From the NCBI GenBank assembly GCA_025360285.1, contig JANYCM010000002.1, positions 1 to 5,749 on the forward strand: a DNA stretch of 5,749 nucleotides, in the 5' to 3' direction. Shown here in pieces: positions 1 through 5,617 of this stretch. Each line of letters begins with the position of its first letter. Position 1 is the first letter of the stretch. Source of the stretch: Sphingomonadales bacterium (GTDB lineage: Bacteria; Pseudomonadota; Alphaproteobacteria; Sphingomonadales; Sphingomonadaceae). Made by a program: the position numbers and the translations under genes. Under the pieces are notes generated by a model. The model made no database searches and had not been told where the DNA came from. It was given only the letters and a program-made list of their open reading frames with translations.

Positions 1-200
1 CCGGTGACATCGCTGCTGATCGATACCTTGTCCTGCTGGACATAGGCATTGTCGGTGCTCACTGATCGGCCGCCGGTCAGCCAGTAGAACAGCGCGATCC
101 CGGCGAGCAGCAGCGGCACCGACAGCATCAGCGCCAGCCGCGCCCAGCGCCGCTTTGGCCGGGTTTCAGTCAGCGCGTCTCGATCGACCACGGCGTGCAT
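1..200 (-). CDS. HlyD/EmrA-family membrane fusion protein, N-terminal fragment (runs off left edge)
   Basis: Only the first 66 codons are in the window. The protein begins MHAVVDRDALTETRPKRRW, a short basic cytoplasmic tail. One hydrophobic segment follows at about residues 21-41 (LALMLSVPLLLAGIALFYWL). Next comes TDNAYVQQDKVSISSDVTG at about residues 49-67, the entry to the biotinyl-lipoyl-like domain and very typical of EmrA/HlyD periplasmic adaptors (T/S-D-N/D-A-Y-V motif). Such proteins link an inner-membrane transporter, usually an EmrB-type MFS pump, to an outer-membrane channel for drug efflux. The ATG lies at 200-198 and shares its A with the stop codon of the upstream marR gene (TGATG), so translation is probably coupled and the two genes form one operon. 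An emrB-like gene would be expected further left. Family is secure; substrate is unknown. Confidence 0.9.
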   Translation of the reverse strand, partial: MHAVVDRDALTETRPKRRWARLALMLSVPLLLAGIALFYWLTGGRSVSTDNAYVQQDKVSISSDVT

Positions 201-667
201 CAACGGGCTCCTGCCGCGCGAGGAGCCGGCGCGGTGCTTTCGGGGGTGTCACGGCCGCACAGATTGGCGCGGACGCGGGTCAATAATGTCGCGAGCATGG
301 CTTCGCCTTCGGGGCCTAGGCCGGCGAAACTTTCGCGCGTCACCGCCTCGGCAACGCTGCGCAACGCGGCGAGAATGGGGTGGGCGCGATCGGTCAGGTG
401 CAGGCGCCAGGCGCGGCGATCGGCAGGGTCGGCGCGGCGTTCGACCAGCCCGGCCTCTTCCAGGCGATCGACCATGCGACCGACGGTGATGGTTTCCACG
501 TCCAGCGCCTCCGCCAGCCCGGACTGGTTGATGCCCTGGTTGCGCGACAGGGCGAACAGCACCTGCCACTGTGCCCGGCTGACCCCCAGGCTGCGCGCGC
601 GGGCATCGAAGCGCCGGCGCTGGAGGCGGGCCGAATCGGAAATGAGGACGGCAAGGCTGTCGGACAT
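200..667 (-). CDS. MarR-family transcriptional regulator, likely local repressor of the efflux operon
   Basis: The product is 155 residues from the ATG at 667-665, or 158 from an in-frame GTG at 676. I prefer the ATG: the protein then starts MSDSLAVLISDSARLQRRRF, and a -10-like GATAAT at 698-693 would give a leader of about 20 bases. Neither start has a clear Shine-Dalgarno. A winged helix-turn-helix fills the middle: SRAQWQVLFALSRNQGINQSGLAEAL, then ETITVGRMVDRLEEAGLVER (recognition helix), then the wing DPADRRAWRLHLTD with the family's D-x-R-x motif. Terminal helices would form the dimer. Length matches the MarR family. MarR proteins usually repress their own operon until a small, often phenolic or lipophilic ligand binds; the adjoining EmrA-like gene suggests control of efflux. 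The ligand cannot be read from the sequence. Confidence 0.93.
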   Translation of the reverse strand: MSDSLAVLISDSARLQRRRFDARARSLGVSRAQWQVLFALSRNQGINQSGLAEALDVETITVGRMVDRLEEAGLVERRADPADRRAWRLHLTDRAHPILAALRSVAEAVTRESFAGLGPEGEAMLATLLTRVRANLCGRDTPESTAPAPRAAGAR

Positions 668-675
668 ATTTCGCA

Positions 676-724
676 CATAACAAGCATGGACATTATCGGC
701 AAGGATGTTATCGCAGGTGCAGCA
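676..724 (-). promoter_or_regulatory. Putative marR-emrA promoter with repeated candidate operator half-sites
   Basis: On the minus strand a -10-like GATAAT (698-693) lies about 17 bases downstream of a poor -35 (TGCACC). The same stretch has an imperfect direct repeat with a 15-base period: CGATAACATCCTTGC (713-699) and CGATAATGTCCATGC (698-684) agree at 12 of 15 positions. It is followed by TTGTTATG. The ATAA/TTAT half-sites overlap the expected RNA polymerase contacts, which is where an autoregulating MarR dimer would bind. The assignment rests on sequence pattern and position only. Confidence 0.35.
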
Positions 725-741
725 TTTGGTCGCGGGTTTTG

Positions 742-779
742 GGCCTGTGATTCCGGCGCTCTACCCGGAATCACCGGCC
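742..779. repeat. REP-like hairpin in the divergent intergenic region
   Basis: A 15-base arm at 742-756 (GGCCTGTGATTCCGG) pairs with 765-779 (CCGGAATCACCGGCC) with one mismatch (T746/C775), around an 8-base loop CGCTCTAC. The inner 10 bp are perfect. The element lies upstream of both flanking genes, which point away from it, so it cannot be the terminator of either. Its form resembles the short interspersed palindromes of many proteobacterial genomes, where RAYT-type transposases may mobilise them. Copy number in the genome cannot be seen here. Confidence 0.6.
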
Positions 780-883
780 GCGATACCGCCACACCCGGCG
801 ATTCTCCCGCCAGACTACCGCGACAGCCGGTGGCGCACCCCGTCAACTACCCAAGAAATCCGCGATTTGCCTAACCCACTGGC

Positions 884-902
884 GCCGCGACGTTAGCGCG
901 GC
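884..902. repeat. Short GC-rich inverted repeat upstream of prsK
   Basis: GCCGCG (884-889) is the exact reverse complement of CGCGGC (897-902), with a 7-base loop, and is followed by the palindrome GCTAGC (901-906). It sits about 45-63 bases before the prsK start, where a promoter or operator would be expected. A 6-bp GC stem is easily produced by chance in DNA of this composition, so a function is only possible. Confidence 0.25.
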
Positions 903-933
903 TAGCATGTTGAATTATTGGCAATGCAAGGAC

Positions 934-939
934 AGGAGG
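934..939 (+). promoter_or_regulatory. Strong Shine-Dalgarno of prsK
   Basis: AGGAGG lies 7 bases before the ATG at 947. It is the strongest ribosome binding site in the window and fixes the prsK start. I see no convincing sigma-70 promoter (AATTAT at 913-918 is a weak -10 candidate) and no sigma-54 site upstream. Confidence 0.8.
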
Positions 940-946
940 CACGGAC

Positions 947-3073
947 ATGATATTGACCGATGTCGGCCTGTTCAGCCATTTCATTGCAATCATTGGCTTT
1001 TCAGCTTTGGCCGTGGCCGCCCTGTGGCAAAATCGCCTCAGCCGCGCCAGCATCGGCCTCGCGGGCGCCGCGATAATCACGGCGGGATGGGCCGTCGTCT
1101 TCGTTCTCGCCCAACGCGGCTTCGGCGTTGCAATGCTATGGTTGTCGCCGGCCGAAACTTTGCGAACAACGGCATGGATCGGCTTTCTGATTGCAGTATT
1201 GCGGCCGACTTGGCACCTTGATGACAGGCTGAGGTCGTCATTTTTCATTGCGGGGCTTTTGGGTTTCATCGCGGCACTGCAACTGGCACTTGATTTGTTA
1301 GGAACGACCGACGGCGTATTATCCGGCGAACGCAATGTTGTCGGGCAATTATTTATAATAACGAGACTGACCGTTGCTGTTTCTGGCCTGGTTTTGGTTC
1401 ATAACTTATATGTCAACAGTGATGCGGCTCGCCGTAGCGGTGTCAGAATGTTGGCAATTGGCATCGGCGGCCTTTTCATATATGATCTGAATTTTTACAC
1501 ATTGGCGTTTCTTCTGCCCCCGCCATCGGCGCAGTTGTTCAACATCCGCGGTGCCGTCGATACAATAACCGTGCCGCTTTTGTTACTGTCGGCACGCGAA
1601 TCCTGGGTGGCGCGGGTGCAGGTATCGCGCCAGGTGGTGTTCCACACCCTGTCATTCTCGATCATTGGATTTTACCTCATCGCCATGGCGGCCCTCGCCT
1701 ATGGCCTGCGTCTGGCCGGCGGGGATTGGGGCCTGCTGCTGCAAACCAGCTTCCTGTTCGCCACGGTAATTCTGGGCGTTATCGTCCTGGTATCGCCGCG
1801 TTTTCGCGCCGCGCTGCGCGTCCAGATCGCCAAGAATTTCTTCACCTACAAATATGATTATCGCCAGGAATGGCTACGCTTCATCGCGACGGTTTCGCGT
1901 ACCGGCGACGGCACCGGCAGCCTGAATGAGCGTGTGATTCAAGCGGTTTGCGCCGTTGTCGATTCGCCCGGTGGCGTGCTGTATATCCCCGACGAAGACA
2001 TGCTGATGCCGTCGGCGGAATGGCGCATGAGGGGTATCAAGCCGGTGCCGTTGGCGCGTAATTCACCCTTTGTGCGATTTCTGGAAGTTCGCCAGCGCGT
2101 CATCGATTTTGACGAATTGCGCGCCGATGCGGGTGACTATGATGACGTCGAAATTCCCGATTGGGCCGAAAATGATCGAAGGATTTGGCTTGGTGTGCCA
2201 CTGGTTCACCTCGACAGTCTCGCCGGCTTTCTTTTACTGGACAGAACTTTGGCCGAGCGGCCGCTGAACTGGGAAGATTATGATTTGTTGCGCACACTTG
2301 GGCGGCAAGCGGCAAGTTATATTGCCGAAAGTTCGACCCAGGTTGCGCTGGATGAAGCTGCCAAGTTTGAAGAATTCAACCGGCGATTCGCCTTTATTCT
2401 GCATGATATCAAGAACTTGGTCAGCCAATTGTCGCTCGTCGCACGCAATGCCGAACGACATGCCGACAATCCGGATTTTCGCGCCGACATGATCCACACA
2501 TTGCAAAGCTCGGTTGGCAAAATGAACGATCTGCTGGCGCGCCTGTCGCCCCGCACCGGCACCAGAACCGATGCGATGGCCGAGCCTGTCGATCTTGCCG
2601 CCCTTCTGCAACAGGTTGTTGCGGTGAAGCGCCACGCCCATGTGCCGTTGACACTGTCGCTGCCGGCTGTTGAGACATCGGCGAGTAATCTGGTTGTAGC
2701 GGGTGACGCAGGACGGATTGAGCAATTGTTTCTGCACCTTATCCAGAATGCCGTTGATGCTTCAGCACCCGATGCACCAATATCGGTCAGCGCCCATGGT
2801 CAAGGTAATGATGTGGTTGTTGTCGTCGCCGACCGCGGCAAAGGCATGTCGTCGCGGTTTATCCGGCAGGAATTGTTTCAGCCGTTTCGTTCGACCAAGC
2901 CCGATGGCTTTGGCATTGGTGCCTATGAAGCGCGCGAAATTGCCCGCAGCCATGGCGGCCGCCTCGATGTTACCAGCGGCGAGGGTGAGGGCACGACGTT
3001 TACCATTGCCCTGCCCCGCGGCGCTGCTGCCGATGTAACGAAATCACCCCATTTGAAGTTTGCCTCCCAATGA
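947..3073 (+). CDS. prsK: PrsK: membrane-bound histidine kinase of the XrtA/PEP-CTERM regulatory system
   Basis: This 708-residue sensor kinase is recognised by its architecture and its kinase core. Residues 1 to about 285 hold eight or nine hydrophobic segments (for example about 6-27, 34-55, 97-118, 131-153, 166-190, 228-252, 260-283). A GAF domain spans about 309-465. In the kinase core the H-box FAFILHDIKN has the phosphorylated His at 486. HLIQNAVDAS is the N-box (Asn 601), DRGKGM the G1 box (629-634), FQPFRSTK the F-box (from 644), GFGIGAYEA the G2 box (654-662), and SGEGEGTTFTIALP the last strand. The FNRRFAFILHDIKNLVSQLSLVARNAE stretch is characteristic of PrsK. In organisms where it has been studied, PrsK with PrsR activates PEP-CTERM protein and exopolysaccharide genes needed for flocs or biofilm. 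The start has a strong SD. The stop overlaps prsR by 4 bases. The membrane-domain coding region is more AT-rich than neighbouring genes. The signal sensed is unknown. Confidence 0.93.
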   Translation: MILTDVGLFSHFIAIIGFSALAVAALWQNRLSRASIGLAGAAIITAGWAVVFVLAQRGFGVAMLWLSPAETLRTTAWIGFLIAVLRPTWHLDDRLRSSFFIAGLLGFIAALQLALDLLGTTDGVLSGERNVVGQLFIITRLTVAVSGLVLVHNLYVNSDAARRSGVRMLAIGIGGLFIYDLNFYTLAFLLPPPSAQLFNIRGAVDTITVPLLLLSARESWVARVQVSRQVVFHTLSFSIIGFYLIAMAALAYGLRLAGGDWGLLLQTSFLFATVILGVIVLVSPRFRAALRVQIAKNFFTYKYDYRQEWLRFIATVSRTGDGTGSLNERVIQAVCAVVDSPGGVLYIPDEDMLMPSAEWRMRGIKPVPLARNSPFVRFLEVRQRVIDFDELRADAGDYDDVEIPDWAENDRRIWLGVPLVHLDSLAGFLLLDRTLAERPLNWEDYDLLRTLGRQAASYIAESSTQVALDEAAKFEEFNRRFAFILHDIKNLVSQLSLVARNAERHADNPDFRADMIHTLQSSVGKMNDLLARLSPRTGTRTDAMAEPVDLAALLQQVVAVKRHAHVPLTLSLPAVETSASNLVVAGDAGRIEQLFLHLIQNAVDASAPDAPISVSAHGQGNDVVVVVADRGKGMSSRFIRQELFQPFRSTKPDGFGIGAYEAREIARSHGGRLDVTSGEGEGTTFTIALPRGAAADVTKSPHLKFASQ

Positions 3074-4434
3074 CCCAGCCGCCCCGGAAATTGCTCGTTG
3101 TTGAAGATGATGAAGGCTTGCAGCGCCAGTTGCGCTGGTCATACGAGGATTATGACGTTGTAATCGCTGGCGATCGCGAGGCGGCATTGACGGCGCTGCG
3201 GGCTCACGCACCGGCGGTGATGACGCTTGATCTGGGACTGCCGCCTGATCCCGATGGCGTTACCGAAGGCTTTGCGACGCTTGACGAGATATTGAAGATT
3301 CGGCCGGATACCAAGGTCATCGTCGCGTCCGGCCATGGCGCACGGGAGAGCGCGCGGCGGGCGATTGCGGCGGGGGCCTTCGATTTCTACCACAAACCGG
3401 TTGATATCGACGAACTGGGCTTCATTGTTCGGCGAGCCTTTCATGTTGCTGATCTTGAAGCCGAAAATCGCCGCTTGGCGGAGTCGGCCCAGGGCAACAG
3501 CGGCGATGTCTTGGGCGGCATCGTCACCGGCGCGCCCGAGATGATCAAGGTGGCGCGGATGATCGAGCGGGTGGCGAGCGCCCAGGTTTCGGTCATGCTG
3601 CTGGGGGCGAGTGGCACGGGCAAGGAATTGCTGGCGCGCGGGCTGCACAATGCCTCGCTGCGGGCGGCCAAGCCGTTCATTGCCATCAACTGCGCCGCCA
3701 TTCCGGAAAATCTGCTGGAATCCGAACTATTTGGTTACGAAAAAGGCGCCTTTACCGGTGCTGTCAAAACCCAGGAAGGCAAGATCGAGCTGGCCGAGGG
3801 CGGTACGCTGTTCCTGGATGAAGTTGGGGACATCCCGCTGCCGCTGCAAGTCAAGTTATTGCGATTCCTGCAAGAAAGGGTCATCGAACGGATCGGCGGG
3901 CGCAAGCCCATTCCGGTCGATGTGCGGATTGTCTGCGCCACCCATCAGGATCTCGATGGCATGATCGCCAGCGGGCGGTTCCGGGAGGATCTGTTCTACC
4001 GGCTGGCCGAGATTGTCGTGCGGATTCCGTCGCTGGCGGAGCGGCATGGCGATGCGGCGCTGCTGGCGCATCATTTCCTGGCCAAATTTTCCCGCGAAAA
4101 TTCCCGTAGTTTCAAGGGCTTCATGCCAGATGCCATTGCCGCGATCAGTGATTGGCATTGGCCCGGCAATGTCCGTGAGCTGGAGAACCGGCTGAAGCGT
4201 GCGGTCATCATGGCGGAATCGTCGCGGTTGACGGCGGCGGACCTTGATCTGGGCGCCAGCAATGACGAAGCGGCGCTGTCGTTGAAGGCAGCGCGGGAGG
4301 CGGCGGATCGCATCGCCATCCGTAAGGTATTGGCCCGAACGGAAAATAATATGTCGACGGCGGCGCGCATCCTGGGGATCAGCCGGCCGACGCTGTATGA
4401 TCTGATCAAAACTTATGGGCTGGAGGCGGGCTGA
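3070..4434 (+). CDS. prsR: PrsR: sigma-54-dependent response regulator of the PEP-CTERM/exopolysaccharide system
   Basis: This 454-residue NtrC-type activator has three intact domains. The receiver covers residues 7-125, with acid pocket E12-D13-D14, phospho-acceptor D54 (TLDLGLPP), switch residue S87 and K109 (HKPVD). The AAA+ sigma-54 interaction domain spans about 150-385: Walker A GASGTGKE (179-186), the sigma-54 contact loop GAFTGA (226-231), Walker B GGTLFLDE (D250, E251), and the C-terminal signature WPGNVRELENRLKRA. A Fis-type helix-turn-helix ends the protein (NNMSTAARILGISRPTLYDLIKTYGL). When phosphorylated by PrsK it should oligomerise upstream of sigma-54 promoters and open them. 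In this family the targets are PEP-CTERM protein and EPS genes. Its ATG lies within the ATGA shared with the prsK stop, and no good SD is visible, so translation is probably coupled. The paired kinase and the motif pattern support PrsR over other NtrC-like regulators. No target promoter is visible in the window. Confidence 0.93.
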   Translation: MTQPPRKLLVVEDDEGLQRQLRWSYEDYDVVIAGDREAALTALRAHAPAVMTLDLGLPPDPDGVTEGFATLDEILKIRPDTKVIVASGHGARESARRAIAAGAFDFYHKPVDIDELGFIVRRAFHVADLEAENRRLAESAQGNSGDVLGGIVTGAPEMIKVARMIERVASAQVSVMLLGASGTGKELLARGLHNASLRAAKPFIAINCAAIPENLLESELFGYEKGAFTGAVKTQEGKIELAEGGTLFLDEVGDIPLPLQVKLLRFLQERVIERIGGRKPIPVDVRIVCATHQDLDGMIASGRFREDLFYRLAEIVVRIPSLAERHGDAALLAHHFLAKFSRENSRSFKGFMPDAIAAISDWHWPGNVRELENRLKRAVIMAESSRLTAADLDLGASNDEAALSLKAAREAADRIAIRKVLARTENNMSTAARILGISRPTLYDLIKTYGLEAG

Positions 4435-4441
4435 ACCGGGG

Positions 4442-4470
4442 TTGCATCGGCGGGCGGACTGGCCTATCCG
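4442..4470 (+). promoter_or_regulatory. Possible promoter of tRNA-Pro
   Basis: TTGCAT (4442-4447) and TATCCG (4465-4470) are 17 bases apart, which would start transcription about 5 bases before the mature tRNA 5' end. The spacing and position are right, but each hexamer keeps only three consensus bases. The tRNA could instead be processed from read-through of prsKR, as no terminator is visible in the 47-base gap. Confidence 0.35.
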
Positions 4471-4481
4471 CGCCGTTCGGT

Positions 4482-4558
4482 CGGAGCGTGGCGCAGTCTG
4501 GTAGCGCATTAGACTGGGGGTCTAAGGGTCGCAGGTTCGAATCCTGTCGCTCCGACCA
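4482..4558 (+). tRNA. tRNA-Pro (anticodon GGG), CCA encoded
   Basis: A full cloverleaf can be drawn. The acceptor stem is CGGAGCG (4482-4488) with CGCTCCG (4548-4554), discriminator A and encoded CCA (4556-4558). The D stem is GCGC/GCGC around AGTCTGGTA. The anticodon stem TTAGA/TCTAA holds the 7-base loop CTGGGGG, giving anticodon GGG at 4516-4518, which reads the proline codon CCC. The variable loop is GGGTC. The T arm GCAGG-TTCGAAT-CCTGT has the invariant TTCGA. It reads in the same direction as prsKR and the downstream lysis cassette. tRNA 3' ends are common integration sites, but no second copy of its 3' end is seen within the window. Confidence 0.97.
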
Positions 4559-4564
4559 GCCCTC

Positions 4565-4584
4565 ACGGAATTTTACGGATTTTT
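4565..4584. repeat. 10-bp tandem duplication just after the tRNA
   Basis: ACGGAATTTT (4565-4574) is followed directly by ACGGATTTTT (4575-4584), matching at 9 of 10 positions. The T-runs might aid termination of the tRNA transcript, but no stable hairpin precedes them. Confidence 0.5.
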
Positions 4585-4615
4585 CGGGTGGTTTTGCCGG
4601 GCGCCGGGGTGGTGT

Positions 4616-4639
4616 GGCCGGTCGCGGCGGGTACCGGCC
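4616..4639. repeat. Inverted repeat between tRNA-Pro and the lysis cassette
   Basis: GGCCGGT (4616-4622) and ACCGGCC (4633-4639) are exact reverse complements around a 10-base loop. In RNA this would be a stable GC hairpin, but no T-tract follows, so it is not a canonical intrinsic terminator. It lies next to the 21-bp tandem repeat. Confidence 0.45.
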
Positions 4640-4702
4640 GCGGGTGTGGCGGGGCAAAACGCGGGCGTGGCGGGGCAAATTGCGGGCATGGCCCCGAAAC
4701 CG
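4640..4702. repeat. 21-bp tandem repeat, two good units and one degenerate
   Basis: Unit 1 (4640-4660, starting GCGGGTGTGGCGGGGCAAAA) and unit 2 (4661-4681, GCGGGCGTGGCGGGGCAAAT) agree at 18 of 21 positions. The third unit (4682-4702, GCGGGCATGGCCCCGAAAC...) keeps the 5' part and then diverges. The array ends 13 bases before the -35 of the next promoter. The period is a multiple of three, but no credible reading frame with a start signal uses it, so I treat it as non-coding. It could be replication slippage, a regulatory array or a scar of rearrangement behind the tRNA. Confidence 0.6.
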
Positions 4703-4715
4703 TGGTTCGCCAATC

Positions 4716-4744
4716 TTGACATTTATAACCAAATAGGCTATCAA
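4716..4744 (+). promoter_or_regulatory. Near-consensus sigma-70 promoter of the lysis cassette
   Basis: A perfect -35 TTGACA (4716-4721) is followed, after the ideal 17-base spacer, by a -10 TATCAA (4739-4744; 4 of 6 consensus). Transcription would begin near 4751, giving a leader of about 22 bases. The surrounding bases (4715-4745) are distinctly AT-rich within a GC-rich stretch. This is the best promoter in the window and suggests the cassette is transcribed independently of prsKR and the tRNA. Confidence 0.7.
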
Positions 4745-4758
4745 GCCGGCATCAATCC

Positions 4759-4765
4759 GAAAGGA
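4759..4765 (+). promoter_or_regulatory. Shine-Dalgarno of the endolysin gene
   Basis: GAAAGGA ends 7 bases before the ATG at 4773. It supports that start and fits the short leader from the promoter just upstream. Confidence 0.65.
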
Positions 4766-4772
4766 CGCCTGC

Positions 4773-5318
4773 ATGGCCGATATCGCCGCCCTCATCGATG
4801 CGCTGCTGGTCCGCGAAGGCGGCTATGTCGATTCCCCTGACGATCGCGGCGGCCCGACCAGGTTCGGTATCACCCAATCGGTTGCCCGCGCCGCCGGTTG
4901 GGCCGGCACCATGCGCGATCTGCCGCGCGATTTAGCCGCCGCGATTTACGGCCGCCGCTACTGGCTCACCCCCGGCTTCGACCAAATCGCCGTGATCAGC
5001 GCTCCGGTCGCTGCTGAACTGTTCGACACCGGCGTCAACATGGGGACGGCCACCGCCATCGGCTTTCTGCAACGCAGCCTCAACGCGCTCAACCGCCAGG
5101 CGCGAGACTGGCCGGATGTGCCGGTCGATCGCGCCATCGGCCCCGATACTCGCACCGCCCTCACCCGCCTGCTCAGCGTCCGCGGCCCAGCCGGCGAGGC
5201 CGTGCTGCTGAAGGCGCTCAACGCGCTGCAGGGTGCGCGCTATATTGAACTCGCCGAAGGCCGCGCCGCCAATGAAAGCTTTCTCTACGGCTGGCTCGCC
5301 GGGCGGGTGGCGGCATGA
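4773..5318 (+). CDS. GH108 N-acetylmuramidase (phage-type endolysin, TtsA/ZliS-like) with C-terminal peptidoglycan-binding domain
   Basis: The product is 181 residues and has no signal peptide. The N-terminal half carries the glycoside hydrolase 108 (formerly DUF847) signature: REGGYVDSPDDRGGPTRFGIT at residues 14-34, with E15 in the EGG motif as the expected catalytic acid. Such enzymes cut the glycan strands of peptidoglycan. From about residue 88 the sequence fits the peptidoglycan-binding domain that usually follows (GTATAIGFLQRSLNALN, then AIGPDTRTAL at 121-130). Length agrees with family members of about 170-200 residues. Without a signal peptide it would need a holin or similar partner to cross the inner membrane, and the next gene encodes a candidate. 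Family members occur in prophages, in gene transfer agents and as dedicated secretion muramidases (Salmonella TtsA). Its stop overlaps the next start (ATGA). Family is secure; whether it serves lysis or secretion is open. Confidence 0.92.
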   Translation: MADIAALIDALLVREGGYVDSPDDRGGPTRFGITQSVARAAGWAGTMRDLPRDLAAAIYGRRYWLTPGFDQIAVISAPVAAELFDTGVNMGTATAIGFLQRSLNALNRQARDWPDVPVDRAIGPDTRTALTRLLSVRGPAGEAVLLKALNALQGARYIELAEGRAANESFLYGWLAGRVAA

Positions 5319-5617
5319 TGCGCCGGTTGCTTGATCCGAATTTTCGGCGAACCATATTGGCAATCACCTTTGCCGGCGCCGGCGGCGTCCTCACCCTCAT
5401 GGCGTTATGGCTGGCGGCCCAAATCCTCAAAGGCCCCTGGCCGCCGGCGCTCGCACCGCAACGCCTCACCATCATCGGAACGGCGCTTTACGCCGTGCTG
5501 GCGCTGCTCGGCCTCGTCCTGACGGGCCTCAGCATGACGGTGGCGCTGCGCCAGGTGTCGGCACGTTTCCTGGGCGCCGATTTCTCGGCGGCCGGCGGCG
5601 ATGGCGGTCTCCAATGA
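5315..5617 (+). CDS. Small two-helix membrane protein, holin-like
   Basis: The product is 100 residues, with a short basic N-terminus (MMRRLLDPNFRR) and two hydrophobic helices at about 13-36 (TILAITFAGAGGVLTLMALWLAAQI) and 51-75 (LTIIGTALYAVLALLGLVLTGLSM). They are linked by a proline-rich turn (KGPWPPALAPQ) and followed by a polar tail of about 23 residues. I do not recognise a specific family. Size, topology and position directly after an endolysin without a signal peptide make a holin or holin-like permease the natural reading. The ATG at 5315 overlaps the endolysin stop, and a second ATG at 5318 could equally serve. No strong SD is present, so translational coupling is likely. It overlaps the next gene by another ATGA. 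It could instead be an unrelated accessory membrane protein of a prophage. Confidence 0.75.
   Translation: MMRRLLDPNFRRTILAITFAGAGGVLTLMALWLAAQILKGPWPPALAPQRLTIIGTALYAVLALLGLVLTGLSMTVALRQVSARFLGADFSAAGGDGGLQ

Noticed and set aside
380..874. Plus-strand ORF of 164 codons overlapping marR
   Set aside because: It lies mostly antisense to a clear MarR protein and then runs through the REP-like hairpin. No SD and no family resemblance.
1284..1298. TGGCAC-N5-TTGT, close to a sigma-54 promoter, inside prsK
   Set aside because: The essential GC at -12 is GT. The bases are explained by in-frame codons for L-A-L-D-L-L, and no gene start follows.
3856..4509. Minus-strand ORF of 217 codons opposite prsR, and a similar one at 3139-3648
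   Set aside because: These are shadow frames of a GC-rich gene with full AAA+ and HTH motifs on the plus strand. The antisense products have no recognisable domain.
4559..4600. Possible intrinsic terminator after the tRNA (T-runs at 4571-4574 and 4580-4584)
   Set aside because: No stable GC-rich stem precedes either T-run; the sequence is a direct repeat, not an inverted one.
4668..4683. Sigma-54-like TGGC...TTGC in the second 21-bp unit
   Set aside because: The GG and GC elements are 11 bases apart instead of the strict 10, and the motif arises from the repeat. A sigma-70 promoter lies better placed downstream. It is therefore not evidence that PrsR controls the lysis cassette.
4488..4736. 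Plus-strand ORF of 82 codons beginning MAQSGSALDWGSKGRRFESC
   Set aside because: Its first part is the tRNA-Pro gene read as protein, a well-known artefact, and the rest reads through the 21-bp repeat. There is no ribosome binding site.
4406..4795. Minus-strand ORF of 129 codons containing SNLRPLDPQSNALPDCAT
   Set aside because: This is the antisense of the tRNA gene, another common false protein. It also overlaps the ends of prsR and the endolysin gene.
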